A stretch of 64,000 nt of DNA from Echinococcus granulosus (taxonomy: Eukaryota > Platyhelminthes > Cestoda > Cyclophyllidea > Taeniidae): assembly GCF_000524195.1 (NCBI RefSeq), contig NW_020170389.1:69134-133133 (forward strand). Direction: 5' to 3'. Below are positions 23,553-38,500 of this stretch, in pieces; positions within the stretch are counted from its first letter, which is position 1, and each line of letters starts with the position of its first letter. Both the position numbers and the translations under genes were made by a program. The notes below the pieces were generated by a model that saw nothing but the letters and a program-made list of their open reading frames with translations, had not been told where the DNA came from and did no database searches.

Positions 23553-26500
23553 CTGTAAGAGAAAAGAAGGATTAGTAGAACCAGAAGCAAATACGTTTTT
23601 TCTCTGTGAAAACAACCACTAACCGAAATGAGTTGAGTAAATCTTGTAATCATCGCGTTTGAGGCGGCGAATACTGCTGTAATTCGAGAGATGTCCAATA
23701 GCTGGCTTGCGATCCCAACTGTCACCCTGCAATTGTTGGATCAATTAGAGAATATCGCTTTGATAAAGATTGTTCGAAGAAGAAGTAGAAGAATGAAGGA
23801 CACTTACAATACGCTCATGCATTTGTTGACGAACTGCATTGTAGCGTTTGGATGGGATGCGACGCCGCTGATCATCCGTAATCTCGGTGTTGAGCCAAGG
23901 ATGGTTCAGAGCTTCAAAAACGTTCATACGTTTCCTGAAGGGGAAAAAATGTAACACTGAATTCACTCACTATTAAGTGCAATTCAAACGACCTTTAAGA
24001 TGTGATTTCTTCAGATGGCAAGTTTCACACTTGCAATTGCCCAAGACTAAGCAAGCTGTGGTGATGAATGCTGGTTGTTGAACTCCTCAGCAAAAAATGG
24101 AAGGGCTGCAGAAATGTTGGGTCTGCCTAGGCTTCGGTCGAGTAACTGAGAGACAGATACTTAAATCCAAGTGAGTAGATAGTTGGTCTCAACACCTAAC
24201 TTGTCATCATACAGGAGATATTTATTCTTATGAATATTTAGAAGTTGCGATTAGACATACTCAGGGGCTTTGATGAGCAGTTTTGAGATGAAGTCCTTTG
24301 CGTTGTCCGAGACATCCTGGAAGGCATCATCACTGAAGTCATAAGAGGCCCGGCTGACATTGCGAAGGGTGTCCATAGTATCGGAGCCGGTGAAAGGCGA
24401 GATACCGGAGAGGAGGATGTAGGAGAGCACACCAACAGCCCACATATCGGTATAAAAGCCAACAGGATTGTGATCTGCTATTTCTGGAGCCGCGAACTCA
24501 GGTGTTGCAGTGCTCACTCGCACCTCATCCTGTGGATTCAGTTTCGTGGCGAGGCCAAAATCAACCAGCTTGATGTCTGTAGAACGGCTGGTCTCACACA
24601 TTATGTTCTCAGGCTAAAGGAGAAACAAGGAAAGCAATGAGGTAAATTAAATAAATTCCACCGAGCTTCAACTTACCACATTTTTCTCAGAATTTACGAG
24701 ATGTGCTTCCACTTGTCCAAAAACGGTAGTTACAAACTCACCTTGATGTCAAGATGAACAATGTGGTTCTCGTGCATGTGTTGCAGACCCTCGAGAAGTT
24801 GTCGAATGTACTTGATCACCTCGGCCTCATTCATAGTGTAGCCATCGTCCGCGATTCTATCGAACAGCTCGCCACCAGAGAGACTGCCAACAAAAATATT
24901 TGAAGATCAGTCAGCAACAATTCATTCGTTCAAAGGAAAAGAAAAATTCCGTGAACACTCTCATGACGTACAATTCAAGGACCAGAGCAGTTTCGTTAGG
25001 TTCAGAGAAGACCTCGTGAAGGTGCAACAGTTTCGGGTGGTTTAACTGTTTCATTATGTTCGCCTCATTGTTCACGGCATTTCGCTCCGCTTCTGTAGAT
25101 GTGGGCACGAATTTAGCCACGTAGGTGCGTCCCGTCGCCTTTTCTTTAGCCCGATGTACAACTCCAAAGGAGCCGCTAAAATTTTAAACAATGATTAATT
25201 GATTAAACATTTCGTTCTGATCCGACCGAAAACTAATTCTTATGAATAGTAATTCCCAAAAGGCCTTAAGGCATTTCCAAATGCTATTTCTCCATTAAAA
25301 GTGGTGTAGATGATCAGGTCTGAAGGGTCTTGATATAGTCTAGATATTGTGGGCACAACAACTGCACCTGTTAGGAGAAAGGAAATGCAGAGGAGACACT
25401 TACGTGCCGATTTCCTCAAGAATGTTGTAATAATCATAGATATTTCCGGAGTTGAAGTTGGTCGGTAGAGGAGCTCCTTTGCGCCACAGACCTTCATCTG
25501 AAAATAGGGAAATGTCCCTTAAAGTGAGCGGAAAGTTGAAAAGTGGAAAGAAGACATCCGGAAACAGAGTACGTGCTGATTTCAACCACAGAAGCTAAGA
25601 GCGTGGAATAGTGCTACGTGTGGCGTAGAGGAGTGACAACTGAGAACAACACCGAGAAACAATAAGCTGTTTGTTTGCATAGTCAACTACCTATGTCGTC
25701 CCACTTTTCTGTGGTCCAAGTTCCAAGACAATAATGTTGAACTCCCACTCAAGCCACCTAACCACTAGTCTTCCCGCCTTCCAGATGTATAATCCCAAAA
25801 CATCATCGGACGTAACTGAGGTACCGCAACACAGTGCACAGAATTTGAAAATGTCAATGAAGCTTCATGAAAGTTAGGTCAGTAACCGAAAACGCACAAC
25901 TCAAGAAACGCAACTCACAGAATCTGTCATAATCGGTAATTGGTGGACCATCGTAGGAGCCCCTGGGTTCACCATCACCAAGTCTCCGCCTCTGTTTATT
26001 GCGTGCCTTCTCCTCGGGCTTAATCAAAACCGGTTCGGAGGGCTCACTGGGATCGCTGCGACCGTGGAGGTTGTCAGCAAAGACGCGGAATCGATACTCA
26101 TGGCCATTTTGTAGACCTTCGCAGTTGTAGGTGGAGAAGCTGCAACGCAAAAAATTGATTAACACTTACGGAAACAGACAAGAAGGAGTGATGCTAGAGA
26201 AATTAGTCCTACCGGCTGATACCAGCACGGATCCAGTTATCACCCGGCATCTCTGCTCGCTCGATTATGTACTCAGAGACGTATCCCGAGTCTGGAGGCA
26301 TCTTCCAGGAGAGTAGGGCGCATCCGTCAGAAGTGCCCTCTACATTAACGTCGTAGGGTGGCGGAGGTCGGTCGTGGACACGTAGATCGATGGTGGCAGA
26401 GTCGCTGCCCATAGAGTTCTCCAGAATCAGTTCCACCTTGCCGGTAGTGTTCTCATTCACATTGGAGAGAGTAAGGATGGCGTGGCGACGTTTCATCTCC

Positions 26501-29500
26501 ATCTGCGCATTCTTCCCCTCGTGCAACTCCTTTCCATTTAGTTTCCAGGTAGCACGAGGTGTTGGGTAACCCACGAAGGGGGCTTTAATTTGGATAGTAT
26601 CACCACGCTCCCAGTCCGTTGGCTCGTGCCAGCGGCTTGGTAGATTAATTTGGGGTTTGGCTGGGGAAGAAAAGTATTGCCAACGATAATAGTGAATTTT
26701 CTAGTTAATTTGTAAAGGTATTAAAAGGCTTGCACCAATTTTCATCCTTATCGAATGTTCTCATATCAAACGGACAAAAGGCATAAATTTACATCCGAGC
26801 ACTTACTGTTGACAGCAAGTGAAGCACGACTGTATTTTGTGCCACCACGATTAGAGACCCTCACACTGTAGTCGTCAGTATCCTCGCCTTGACAATTTGC
26901 AATCGTTAGAGTGCACATGCGACCCTCTCGGGACATGTCAATCCTATGGGATGGTACAAGTTCACGATCGCCCTTGTACCACGTCACCTCGTAAGGCGAT
27001 GAACAGTCCACCTCAATTTCGAATTCCACATCACGTCCCTCGTTGACAGTGATAGGTTTCAACGATCGCAGCAGCTGTGGAGTAGCGCAGCCTAGGTAGA
27101 ATGGAAAAATACAAGCATTGGATCACCGTAGATCCAAATACAATTATCGAAGAGAAATTTCTGAACCCTCACTCAACGGATCCTTGACAAGAATCGGACT
27201 GCCAATAATGGAGGGTGGACTTTCACCAGCATCATTGACAGCGAACACGCGGAACTCGTAGGACTTGTCCTCAATGAGGTTTGGTATGTTGTAGGAGAGG
27301 GTTTGGATGGGTTTAACGTTCACTCGGGTCCAATTGGGTGCACCAGCTTCACGCTTCTCGATAAAGTAGCCGAGGAGCCGACCACCACCATCGTTGGGTG
27401 GACGCGACCACGTAAGATTGACAAAGTTCGATCCCACATCAGAGACCGAAACCGGACCTGGTGCTGAGGGCTTATCTGAAAGAGAGTGCCAGAACAATGC
27501 CTCCCTCATAATTCTTTCACAACTTGGAAATAAATTAAATTTTAAAATGGTATGTTTTTGGTGTATTCAGGAATAGTTCGAGCACTTTTTAGTTCACTCG
27601 AGATCCAGACAAAATGAAATCGTGCACTCACCGAATGGATACTTGGCAACAATCGGAGTGGTTGTAGTGAGCCAGGGTCCCTGACCAACATCGTTGACAG
27701 GTGCAACGCGAAAGTGGTAGCTAGCACCATCTGTGAGACCCTGAATCTCTGAGGTGGGTGAAGTACAAGCTGATTGGACCATGACCCAGTTATCCTTGCC
27801 AACCTCCTGCCGCTCCACTACATAATGCGTCACCTTAGAACCGCCGTCGTTACGTGGTGGTTTCCACGAGAGACGAGTGCTGAAGGGCGTCGTGTCGGTA
27901 ACCTGCAGTGGTCCTTGACACAAGTCAGGTTCCCCTACGTGAAGAAGGATTAGAAATTCCACGCTATAGACAAAGATGCCACCCATTCAACGGGATACAG
28001 AATGCGTTTTCCTTCTATACAACTCGAAGACTTGCCGCCAATATAGTCAATATCAGTTAAACAGTGGGAATAAGGCCCCATTTTACTCCATCAGAACAAC
28101 ACAAGTCTTCTTCATTCCAAGAAACTGACCTGTGCGAAGTTTTTCCCTCTAGGATATGATGGAACCGATATGAACTTATTTAGTTACCTTGTGCCTTTGT
28201 AGTATTTGATGGCCACTTATTTGGATGAATGCAAAACTCACCAAGGACTTTCAGAACAATCGGTACCGAGGTCGTTCCACTTTCATTGGATATATCCAGG
28301 GTGTATTTGCCAGCCATATCGCGATCGACGTCTGAAATTAAAGAATTTTTAATGAATCAAAGAATATGATTGTGATGGTGCTCACAATGATAAATTCGGT
28401 CGGCTACGTACTGGCATCCTAATTTTCATTTGAAACCCAAATACCCTGGAAACACGTGCAAAATGCCACTGCACTTGTGATAAAATAGAAGATCACCTAC
28501 CTTTAAATTGGACGGAAGCCACACCATCCAGGTCCATGAGTTTGACAGTGCTTGACTCGGGCACATCACGACCATCCTTGCGCAGTTTGAGGGAGATATT
28601 GCCCTTAGCAGTGTATGGCACCTTAAATTTGACCAGATCGCCCTCCTCTGCAGTTCGCTCCGGCACCTCGTCTTGGACGCGTGGTGCACCAAAGACATCT
28701 AGGGGCGCAGAACACGAGATTCGATTGACAGGTGTTACCAGTTCACAGGTGATGTCACCACCGTCGTGCTCATTGAGGTCCTCCAGAACCAGGCGTGCCA
28801 TGCCATCATTATCGGGTCCGGTGATCTTTACTCGGCTGGACGGGTTCAGCTCCATACCGTTGCGAAGCCAGCGGACTTTTGGTGCAGGATTGCCATCAAC
28901 TTGGACCATAAACTCTGCTGTACCTCCGACACCCGCTGATGCTGGTGTCAACTTGGTAATAAAGTCGGCCGCTGCCCTGGCTAAAGTCGATCAAGTCAAA
29001 GAACTTCAGCACTCATTCGAACGCCGTACACAAATGCTTGATAGAAGGAATGGAGTACTCACCACGTTTGTCCTCAATTTTAGTCATCGGAGTAGCGGGA
29101 CTGGGCTCGCCTTTACCAGCAGCGTTGACTGGAACAACACGGAACTCGAATTCCTCACCAGTCGGCAGCCCACTAATGTTCGCCGAGGTTCCGATAATTG
29201 GAGAGGCGGTGGCGGGGACCCAGTCCGAAGAACCACGAGGACGCTTCTCCACAACGTAGCCAGTTATGCGCGAACCACCATCTCGTTTAGGCGGAGTCCA
29301 AGAGAGATTGACAAAGTCGCGACCAACGCTGTCAACTGCTGGCATGCTGGTGCTTCCGGAGGTTGCTAAAATTCGCATGCGTTATTTGTTCAAACCGCTG
29401 ATTACCAGTTATCTTTGCCGTTAGACTTCCAAATTTAGGGCTTACAGCTATCTGATCCTCACGAATTAATTAATTACGGTAAAATTTATTTCATCACTTA

Positions 29501-32500
29501 CTGTACTTCGGTTTGCATTCAACAGTCTGGGTCGGACGACTGGGTTCACCAATACCAGCGTCGTTTTTGGCGGATACGCGGAAGGCGTAGCGTTTGCCCT
29601 TCTCCAAGCCGCTTACTAAATAGTCCAAAAGGTATATTCAATCTAGCGCCTGATGTAATGGACAAACACAATGGATGAATGGGAGGAAGAATGGGTGAAT
29701 TGGAGACAGATCAGAGGTGGCTGAAATGTAGATGCGGAATGAATAAAAATGTAGACGAATACTTGGATGTGGGTCGGAACAAGCGGAACGACAGGTGAAT
29801 GGGCAAAACGAAGATGGTTAGAGATTGATAGGGAAGGATATCGTTATCTGAGTGGAAGAATAGATGAATAAGCGGTTAAGATGGATGGATGGACGGATGG
29901 ATGGATGAGCGTATGATGAAGTGGATAAGCGGATCGAAAATTGAGGAGCGAATAAACGTACAAATCTGAAAGGACAGATGTGTAGGTAGATAATTGGAGT
30001 AAAAAATGATGAAACGGATAGACGGATCGCAGGATGTTTGGAGAGATTGACAAATAGAGAGGTGTTACTGTTTGCAAGGACCTACCAGTAGCAGAAGTCC
30101 CCTTAATTTGTCCAACAGGTGCTCTAGTCCATTCACCGTCCGATGTTTTGTATTCAATGACGTAACCCGTGGGGCGCTTGCTACCAGTTCCACGTGGTTT
30201 CGTCCACTCCAGGGAGACGCTGTCCTCCGTAACATCGGTGACGTCCACGTTTTGTGGAGCGTCCGGTGCGACTGCAAGTTAAAAAGGTATTAGTTTGCGC
30301 CTCGCAGATTAGCCATTAATGACTTGAAAATTATGAAGAAAATAGCAAAATATTGCCATTATAAAATATTTGGAATATGGTTGGACTTCAAATTTACTGG
30401 TTTTAGACAATGGAAATGGCTTCCCTCTTTAATTTGTCCATCGGAGACAAAATTCCCCCTTGATATACTCGTACATTCGTCAGTTAAGTGTACTTGGTGC
30501 AGTACATGACTAATTTCCGGTAATTTCTGATCATATTGTCCTATTTAAGCAAGACCTCCACCTCTAATCGCTCAATGGTCCGTACTTTCCCGATACTATT
30601 TGATCACACTAGTTAATATCCACAAGTTCAAGGCTCTATGACCGTAGTGAAAATCCGTACTCACCGGCTTCATCGACCGCAGTGATGGCACGATCGGCTT
30701 CCAGGGGTTCACTGACACCATAGTCATTCACCGCCGAAACACGGAATTTGTACTTTTTACCCTCATCCAACGATGTGACCTCATATTCTGGCTGACGCAC
30801 AAACTTGCTTACTGGTGTCCACTCACCAGTTGCAACATCCTGCTTCTCTACGACGTAATTCGTCACTGGCGATCCATACGTAGCCTAGCAGAAAGTTGGT
30901 ACTCTCGTTAGAATTACTGACCCAAATGACATCAACAAATCCGGTATTCCAGGTCAAATTGTAGGTTACTGAAGTATGCAAGAGATAGATCAAGTGTGAT
31001 TTCCGCACTTTGTGCATTTGTTCGTACTAGGTAGAACCAGCCTCAAGTACTTCATACGCCTACTGGATAAACACCCTAAGGGGTACTTACAGCCGGTGGT
31101 TGCCATGACAGTTTGCACGAGTTCGCAGTGACTTCTTTAATATCCAACGGGCCTACTGGTGGATCCGGTGGACAAAGGACGTTGATTTTGATTGGTCTGT
31201 GGTCAGAGCCCTTTTCATTGGCTACTTTGACGTCATAGACACCTGTATCAGCCTTCTCCGAGGTAGGAGCAGTTATGATAACTTCGTCAGGTGTGATCTC
31301 CACGTTGAGATGGTTATTCGGTATGGACACTGGCTTCCCATCCTTTAAATAATGAAATTAAAAGTTGATCCAACACCTTCCATTATAGGCTCTATAAGTA
31401 GTACTTTTCAAATCCTCCATTCATGAGATAATGTCAGTTTAGACTTCCACAACTTCACTTCCACTTGTGCCATCAGTCTCCCGGCTATCGTACACATTTA
31501 CAATAAAAAGGCTTCCCGACTTAACTGCTCTTTAACGTCTCTGGGGACAAGTGGTGCATTGACGGCATCAGTAGGCAGACATCAACACCAATCTCACTGG
31601 AGCCAGAGCAAGCGTAAGCAAATTGCAAAATTACCTAGAAAACCACCCATAACATTGCTTGGAACACAGTATTATATGGCCAGAATATGAAGGTACAGTG
31701 CATCCAGCACTGCTTTAAGTGAATGTTTCCAAGGGAAGCAAGTGGCATACAAAGTGTGTGACCACACATGTTTCATCCGGACTTGCAAACTTTATTATCC
31801 CTTTACAGAAAAAAGGAGTCTTGCAGTTCTATGTGCTCCGACTAAGAGACACATACCTTAACCAGTTCAACATCGGTAGGGGGAGAGCCAGTGAACGGAA
31901 TACGGATTTTGAGCGGTTGACCCAAGACCGTATTGACTTCGGTGGGTGCATCGTAGGAGATTTTCGGTGCCTCTACAGGCTTCTGTACTTTGATAAGACC
32001 GGTGGAATCACTTGGTTCACCATTACCTGCAGCGTTGTAAGGCACTACACGGAACTCGAACTCCTTGCCTGTGGGCAGACCCTTCACGGTGTAGGAGTTG
32101 CCGGTCACATTGCCCAGATTGGCTCTGCAAATACCATTTGGGTTTAACAACTCATTGAATTCAATAATTCGCACTGACACAACGATATGAGAAGTTTTAG
32201 TATTTCAGAAGTTAGACTTGGTAATTTACCACTTGTTCTTTGACTACCGCAAGCCCAATAAACTAAAAAAATTGCTCAAATAAACGTTTTCAGTGTTGAA
32301 AATGCACTCACTAGTAGAAGCCGGAAGTGAGTAAGGCCTCCAGTTCCCCAAACACATCTTTTAAAAGCCATGAAATGCCACCTGCTTTATCAGTGTACCC
32401 GCAGTAGGACCGATTTCAACCTTAAGTCCCACTCGACGGACCCACCAATAAAGCACTATTTACTATCGAGCTGTCAAGTATTCTCCACTCAAATTGATGA

Positions 32501-35500
32501 GATGCGTAGACATCCAATTTGTGATACACCTTGAGCGTATGATCCGCATTCCCACTTTGCAGTTTACGGCCTTGAAATTTTTACTCATCTTGCTCATATT
32601 ACTAGTCCGCCGGTCTCTGTGTAATCTTCTGAGCCGCCCATTTACGCACTTGCAGGCAAGGGGAACACTGGGAAGATAGGTGCCAGAACTCACTTGGTCC
32701 ATTCACGGGAACCTTTCGGTTTCTTCTCAACAATGTAGCCAGACACTGGACCACGTGTGGGAGTATCCCAGGATAGAGTGACACTGTCATCTGTCGTATC
32801 CTCGACATATGGTTCCGACATACCGGAAGGTGGGTCTGAAAGCAGTTTTTTGAGCGTTTTAATAACTTAGCCTATCCACGCAGCCCAAAACAAAACAGGA
32901 AAAAACTCACTGAAGGGATGCTTTGGCTTAATGCTACCAGTTGTCATCAGTGGCTCACTAACTCCGTACGAGTTCTCCGCCATAACACGGAACTCGTAGG
33001 GCGTTCCTTCTTCCAGATTACGAACGGTCGCTTCTGGTGAGTTGAGGAAGGCACTAACCTTCTGCCAGCTATAAAACAAAACGCTCATTTTTAGCAAGTG
33101 AAAGAATAATGAGGAGGACTGAAGATAGTCGCATTTTTACTTGTCAGTGCCAGTAACTCGTTTCTCCAAAATGTAATTCTTAACCGGTTCACCACCGTCA
33201 TCTTCAGGTGGTTTCCATTTAAGCGTTATCTCATCCGATTTGATGTCTGCTGCTTCCAAAGGACCTCCAGGTGCAGAAGGAGCATCTACAGGGCATAATA
33301 ATCCACACTTAGACGAGGCATTTATACAAAGCACTTGTTTCAACACACATTTCACCAACCTAGTACGATGACCGAGCAAGAGCTGCGCGTCTGTCCAAGG
33401 GGGTTTTCAATAGTGACTCCATAGGTGCCAGAGTCCTCACGCTTTGCTTTTTGAATAATAAGAACAGAAGTTCCAGCTGGTTCTTCTTCCAGATGGCCGC
33501 CAAGGAGTGGTTTTGCAGAATGAGGCGCATCCTCAGTCGTGGCTTTAACATGGAGACCATCTGGTTTGATGGGCTTGTCATTGTGAGTCCAGTTAGCAAC
33601 AGGAGTGGGACTGCCAAACCAAGTCACAGGCAGCCGAATTTCTTGACCGGCCTGGAAAAAGCAGTCAAATTAGGGCACAATATAAAGCTGGTAAGTAGCG
33701 TTGGAAGCAAGAAACTCACCCTGACTGTAATGTCTTTCAAACCACCAATACCAGAGCGTGGACTGTCAATAAGTCCATCTGCTGGAGTGGCAATGCGTGG
33801 AGCCATCGGTTGATCTTCTGCGGTGACTGGGGGTGTTGGACGACTGGGCTCACCCTCACCTTCCTCATTAACAGCTCGAACACGGAATTGAGTTTTCTCA
33901 CCCTCTTTCATCGGTATGAAGGCCTCTAATTCTGTGGTCTGTTTCACTGGGGTCCATTCACCCTTCTCGTCCAGCTTCTCCACCACATAGCCCGTGACTG
34001 GTGAGCCACCGTCATTGCGAGGCTTCTTCCACGACAGCTTTGCGCCATTCTTGTTCACCTTGTCCACGTTCAAGCTATCCGGAGATCCCGCAGGAGCTTT
34101 AATTAAAAGGAAATTCTTCATTACACCATATCGTTCCATCTACTTCTTTCTGATAAATTTTCTCTCAACCCCAGACGACATTCAACAAACAACTTCCGCA
34201 AACCGAAACATACGAACAGACCCAATGAAACCTTCAGGAGGTTAGAGGTCCTCTCTATGTGTACCAGAGCACCAGTGCATGGTCTCCCTTTCTCGATCAT
34301 GGTTATATTCGATTCACAGGCGATTGTTTAGATCTCAGACGGGAAATCAACCAGAGTCACGAGAACAACACTCAACATAGGGTAGGAGCTGTGTTGGAAA
34401 ATGAAACATGTTTTTACCACTGACAGCATCGCATAAATCAGTTGATCCTCCATTACTTCAGTGTCAGTAGTCATCCAGTGCCTACAAAAACTTACAGTAA
34501 ACCCATCTCGGGAGTACCCTAGGTGATACATTAGACACAAGACCTACCGATCTTATCACGCATGAGATGAGGCATAGTAGGTCTTGAGAAGTCTCCAGGA
34601 CCACCTTCATTGACAGCAGCGACACGGAATTCATACTCGCGTCCGGGTTCAAGACCTGTCAAAGATGCAGTTGTGTCAGGTATAATTCCAGCCGTCGCCC
34701 TGACCCATTGACCCTTGGGTGTGCGTTTCTCCACGATGTAGCCCTTTATTGGGTTACCTCCATCACTATCTGGTGGTTTCCAGGAGAGAACCACGGAATC
34801 TCTGTCGTAATCGTCAATTTTCACGGACTGGGGAGAATCAGGATTATCTGAACACATTAAAGATGTCAAATTTACTCTTTCTTTGAAACAAAACGGCTTG
34901 AAGTAAGGGAGGCAGTTACATACCGAACGGGTTTTTAGCAAGGGTAGAGAGTAGGGTTTCCATAGGCTCCGAACGACCCAGATCATTAATAGCCGACACA
35001 CGGAAATTGTAGCGATGACCTTCAGTGAGTCCGGGAACCTCCACAGAGTTGCCCTTGACGGACCTGGAGACGGGTGTCCAAACACCCGTAGCTTCATCAC
35101 ACATTTCCACTGCATAGCCAGTGATTGGAGATCCACCATCTGATCTCGGTGGAGTCCACTCGACAGTACAGGAGTTGGCAAGAACGTTCTTGACATTAAC
35201 CTCCTCTGGACCATTTGGTTTTGCTAAAACAAAACAAAATCCAAGAGACGAATTCAAACTAAGACCGAGGGTGAATCCGTGCGATAAATGAAAGATACTG
35301 CCTACTTTGTTTGGGTACGATTTTACGGAGTTCCGATGGAAGGGATGGTTCACCAGGGCCTGCAGCATTAACTGCACGAACACGAAATTCGTATTCTGCA
35401 TTAGGTTCCAGCTGCTCGATGGTTGCCGTTGTAGCGGATGGAGGTAGATCGGCCGCCTTGCTCCAATCATCGTCTCCCAATTTCTTCTTCTCCACTACGA

Positions 35501-38500
35501 AGCCTGTAAGTTTCGAGCCACCATCACGAAGGGGTGCGGACCAGCAGAGCGTAGCTTGGTCCTTGTCCACGTCCTCCACGTGAGGCTGTCCGGGAGCGTC
35601 CGGAGCATCTACAGAGTCACGATTTTAAGCATGTTGCTTATTCTGATTGCCCTCATTGTCATGTGGACTTTTCAACACATATTTTCAAACTCCCAGTTTC
35701 ACAATGCAATTATTTGGCCAGTCATTCAACATTATGCTTGCACTAATTGGAAAAAACCCGCTTTGATCTTTGGTGGAAATGGTACAATAATAATCGCACA
35801 TGGATTGTACTTTGACTAGCATTTCAAGACAAAAAATTTGGACTTTAAGAGCAGGTATTGTGCCCGAAACCAATCCTGGTTACTGCAATTATTTTCGCCA
35901 GGTGACCATCATTTTACTTTTTAGGACACAGCATTGCCTACGACGCCAAGAAAAACAGTCCCCACACTAAAAAATGGCGGAATTTATTTGAAAGTGACCA
36001 ACGTCAACACATCAATAGGCACTAGTGATCGCGACATTACCGTATTTGGGTTTGCAGAGCACAGGCCTGGTAGCTTGACTGGGCTCGCCAGTACCAGCCG
36101 AATTCTTGGCACTGACGCGGAACACGTACTTCTCGCCTTTGCATAGGCCACGGACAGTCGCAGTGATTTCCTTCGTGCTCGGCGCTTTGATCCACTCATC
36201 ACTGCCAGCCGGTTTGTACTCTACCACATAGCCAGTGACCTTCGAGCCACCGTCCTTCCTCGGCTTCATCCATGTCAGCGTGACCTCCTCTGAATCAACG
36301 TCTGCCACTTCAAGGCCATTTGGTGCACTGGGAGGCACTAAAGTCACCAGAATGCAATGGAAGTCAGTAGTCAGCACCGTATACTGATAGGCTACTGATG
36401 GTAAACACAAAATTGCCAACTCCAAAAAATGGTTAGCAACGCTTGCAACCGGAACTGAACATCAGACGCAAAAATAACCCACTCCGCTTATCGAGACTAG
36501 TCATTCTAAAATATCTAACACCACTCTACCTCCAGACAAGAGTGATAACTTTATTCACTTAAAGCGTGACCTAGAATCACCAATCACAAGAGTCAGCCAG
36601 TAGATATTGTTCACTGAGTTGTTAAACTCAAGTAAATATAGTTTAAGAGAGCAATGTGCCAACTTTCTGCAGTTATGCACGTGTCTGCGCATTGGGTAAT
36701 GTATTCTTTGTTTTAATAAGCAAATGGAAACGGTTAAAAGATTCCTATATAAAAACAACGCACTCTGGTGCTAAGAGTACCTGCATTGTGTCCCGAAGTA
36801 GGGCGTGCGTGTACGTAGAGACTGATTTTTGAATAAGAAAACGAAGCATCAGCTAAAAAATATGCTCTTAAAGCAGAATTGAAGGCGGTCAACCAGGTCC
36901 GTCCAAATACAAAAGCACTTGATTGGTGATCGGGATTGAGGTTGGTTTGTAATACTGAACGTTTAGGATCACGAAGACGCTACATTTCCAATTGGAATGA
37001 CCGAGAAGATAAAGGCTTAATGAGCAGGTCTGGATGCTGCAGTTTGGCATACACAACAAGCACACGCATTTGCCTCCTCAAATGACCTTGAGGTTAAAAG
37101 GAGTGTCAGCATATATAAAGTGCCACCCAAGTGATACTGGCGAACCAAAAGACTAGCAAAACCACAAACTTCGATCATTTCTATGGTATTCATGAATGCG
37201 GAACTATTGCCTCTTTTGTCTACATAAAACTCATGTTTCCATACTCTTAACGAATACCTAACATGAAATGCAAGACCACTTGTTTTGCCGTATCCGTCTT
37301 CTATGTCGACTGCCACTTAACACTTTCCGCCTCATGTAAATTCAAAGCACGGATTTTTGGCCAAGCGTTACTGTCAGTGGTTTACCATGTAATTGGAGAC
37401 TAAACAAGTATCGATGGTGCAAAATGCAGCAAATAACCCGCTCACAGTCCCCACATGCAAATAGTTGTGAAAGCTTTAAGCACTTGCAATGATTTAGAAA
37501 TCGCGTTTAAATTCAAAGCAAAAAACACAAACCTTCTCATTAATAGCACAATCGTGAAAGGTAGGCTAACATCTTCCAAAAAAATATCAACCGATAATGC
37601 AGTGGTTGAGTCTTGAGGATAGCCAATAAAAATACAGACAAAGAGGAGCACCTCCAAGTTTCCTATTCTTTTATGGTAAAGTAAACAAAGTAATTTAACC
37701 TACCAACAGGATTTGTAGCTGTAATAGGTGTCTGTGACTCCAGCGGCTCGCTCACACCATTTTCATTGACAGCTTTGACTCGGAAGTTGTAGCGCTTGCC
37801 CTCATCCAGATTAGATACATTAAACTCGGTCCCGCGCACATAGCTGCTCACCGGTAACCACTCGCCTGTCTGCAGATCCTGCTTCTCCACAACGTAGTTG
37901 GTGACTTGTGAGCCTCCGTTATCCTGAAATTTTATTAACAATCTTTAAACGCCAGGTATAAAAGGGAGTAGGAATTGTGAGTTTCAATCCCACTCACTTT
38001 CGGAGGTTTCCATTTAAGCCTGCAACCGTCAGCAGTGACGTCGGAGACCTCCAGCGGTCCAGTAGGAGCATCAGGAGGACTCTTAACATTCACCTGCAGA
38101 GCCACTTGATCCTTGCCCTCCTCATTCTCAAGTGCCACCTCATAGCGACCAGTATCTTCCTTTTCCGCTTTCAAGTCAGTGATAATTACTTCGTCCGGAG
38201 TGACCTCCAATACGAATCGACCACTTGGAAGGCTAACTGGCTTGCCATCTTTAATGAGAGCCACGTTGTCTGGAGGTGTGCCGGTGTAGGGCACATGTAT
38301 CTTGAATGGTTCACCCAGTGTCGCATTGATCTCCCTCTTCAAATCACCTATCCTTGGAGCAGCTGTAATCAAACGAAGCCGAGCCTGAATCCTCATTCAT
38401 GAAAAGAGACAAACTGTCGAGTCTTGGTGCTTACTGGGTGGTTCTCGAACTATGACATTCTCTGTCGGTTCACTAGGTTCACCTGGTCCTGCAAGATTGA

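Noticed and set aside
28536..29369. 277-codon plus-strand open frame
   Set aside because: It lies antisense to well-supported twitchin exons (28501-28980, 29063-29365). It is a shadow of biased codon use in the FN3/Ig coding strand.
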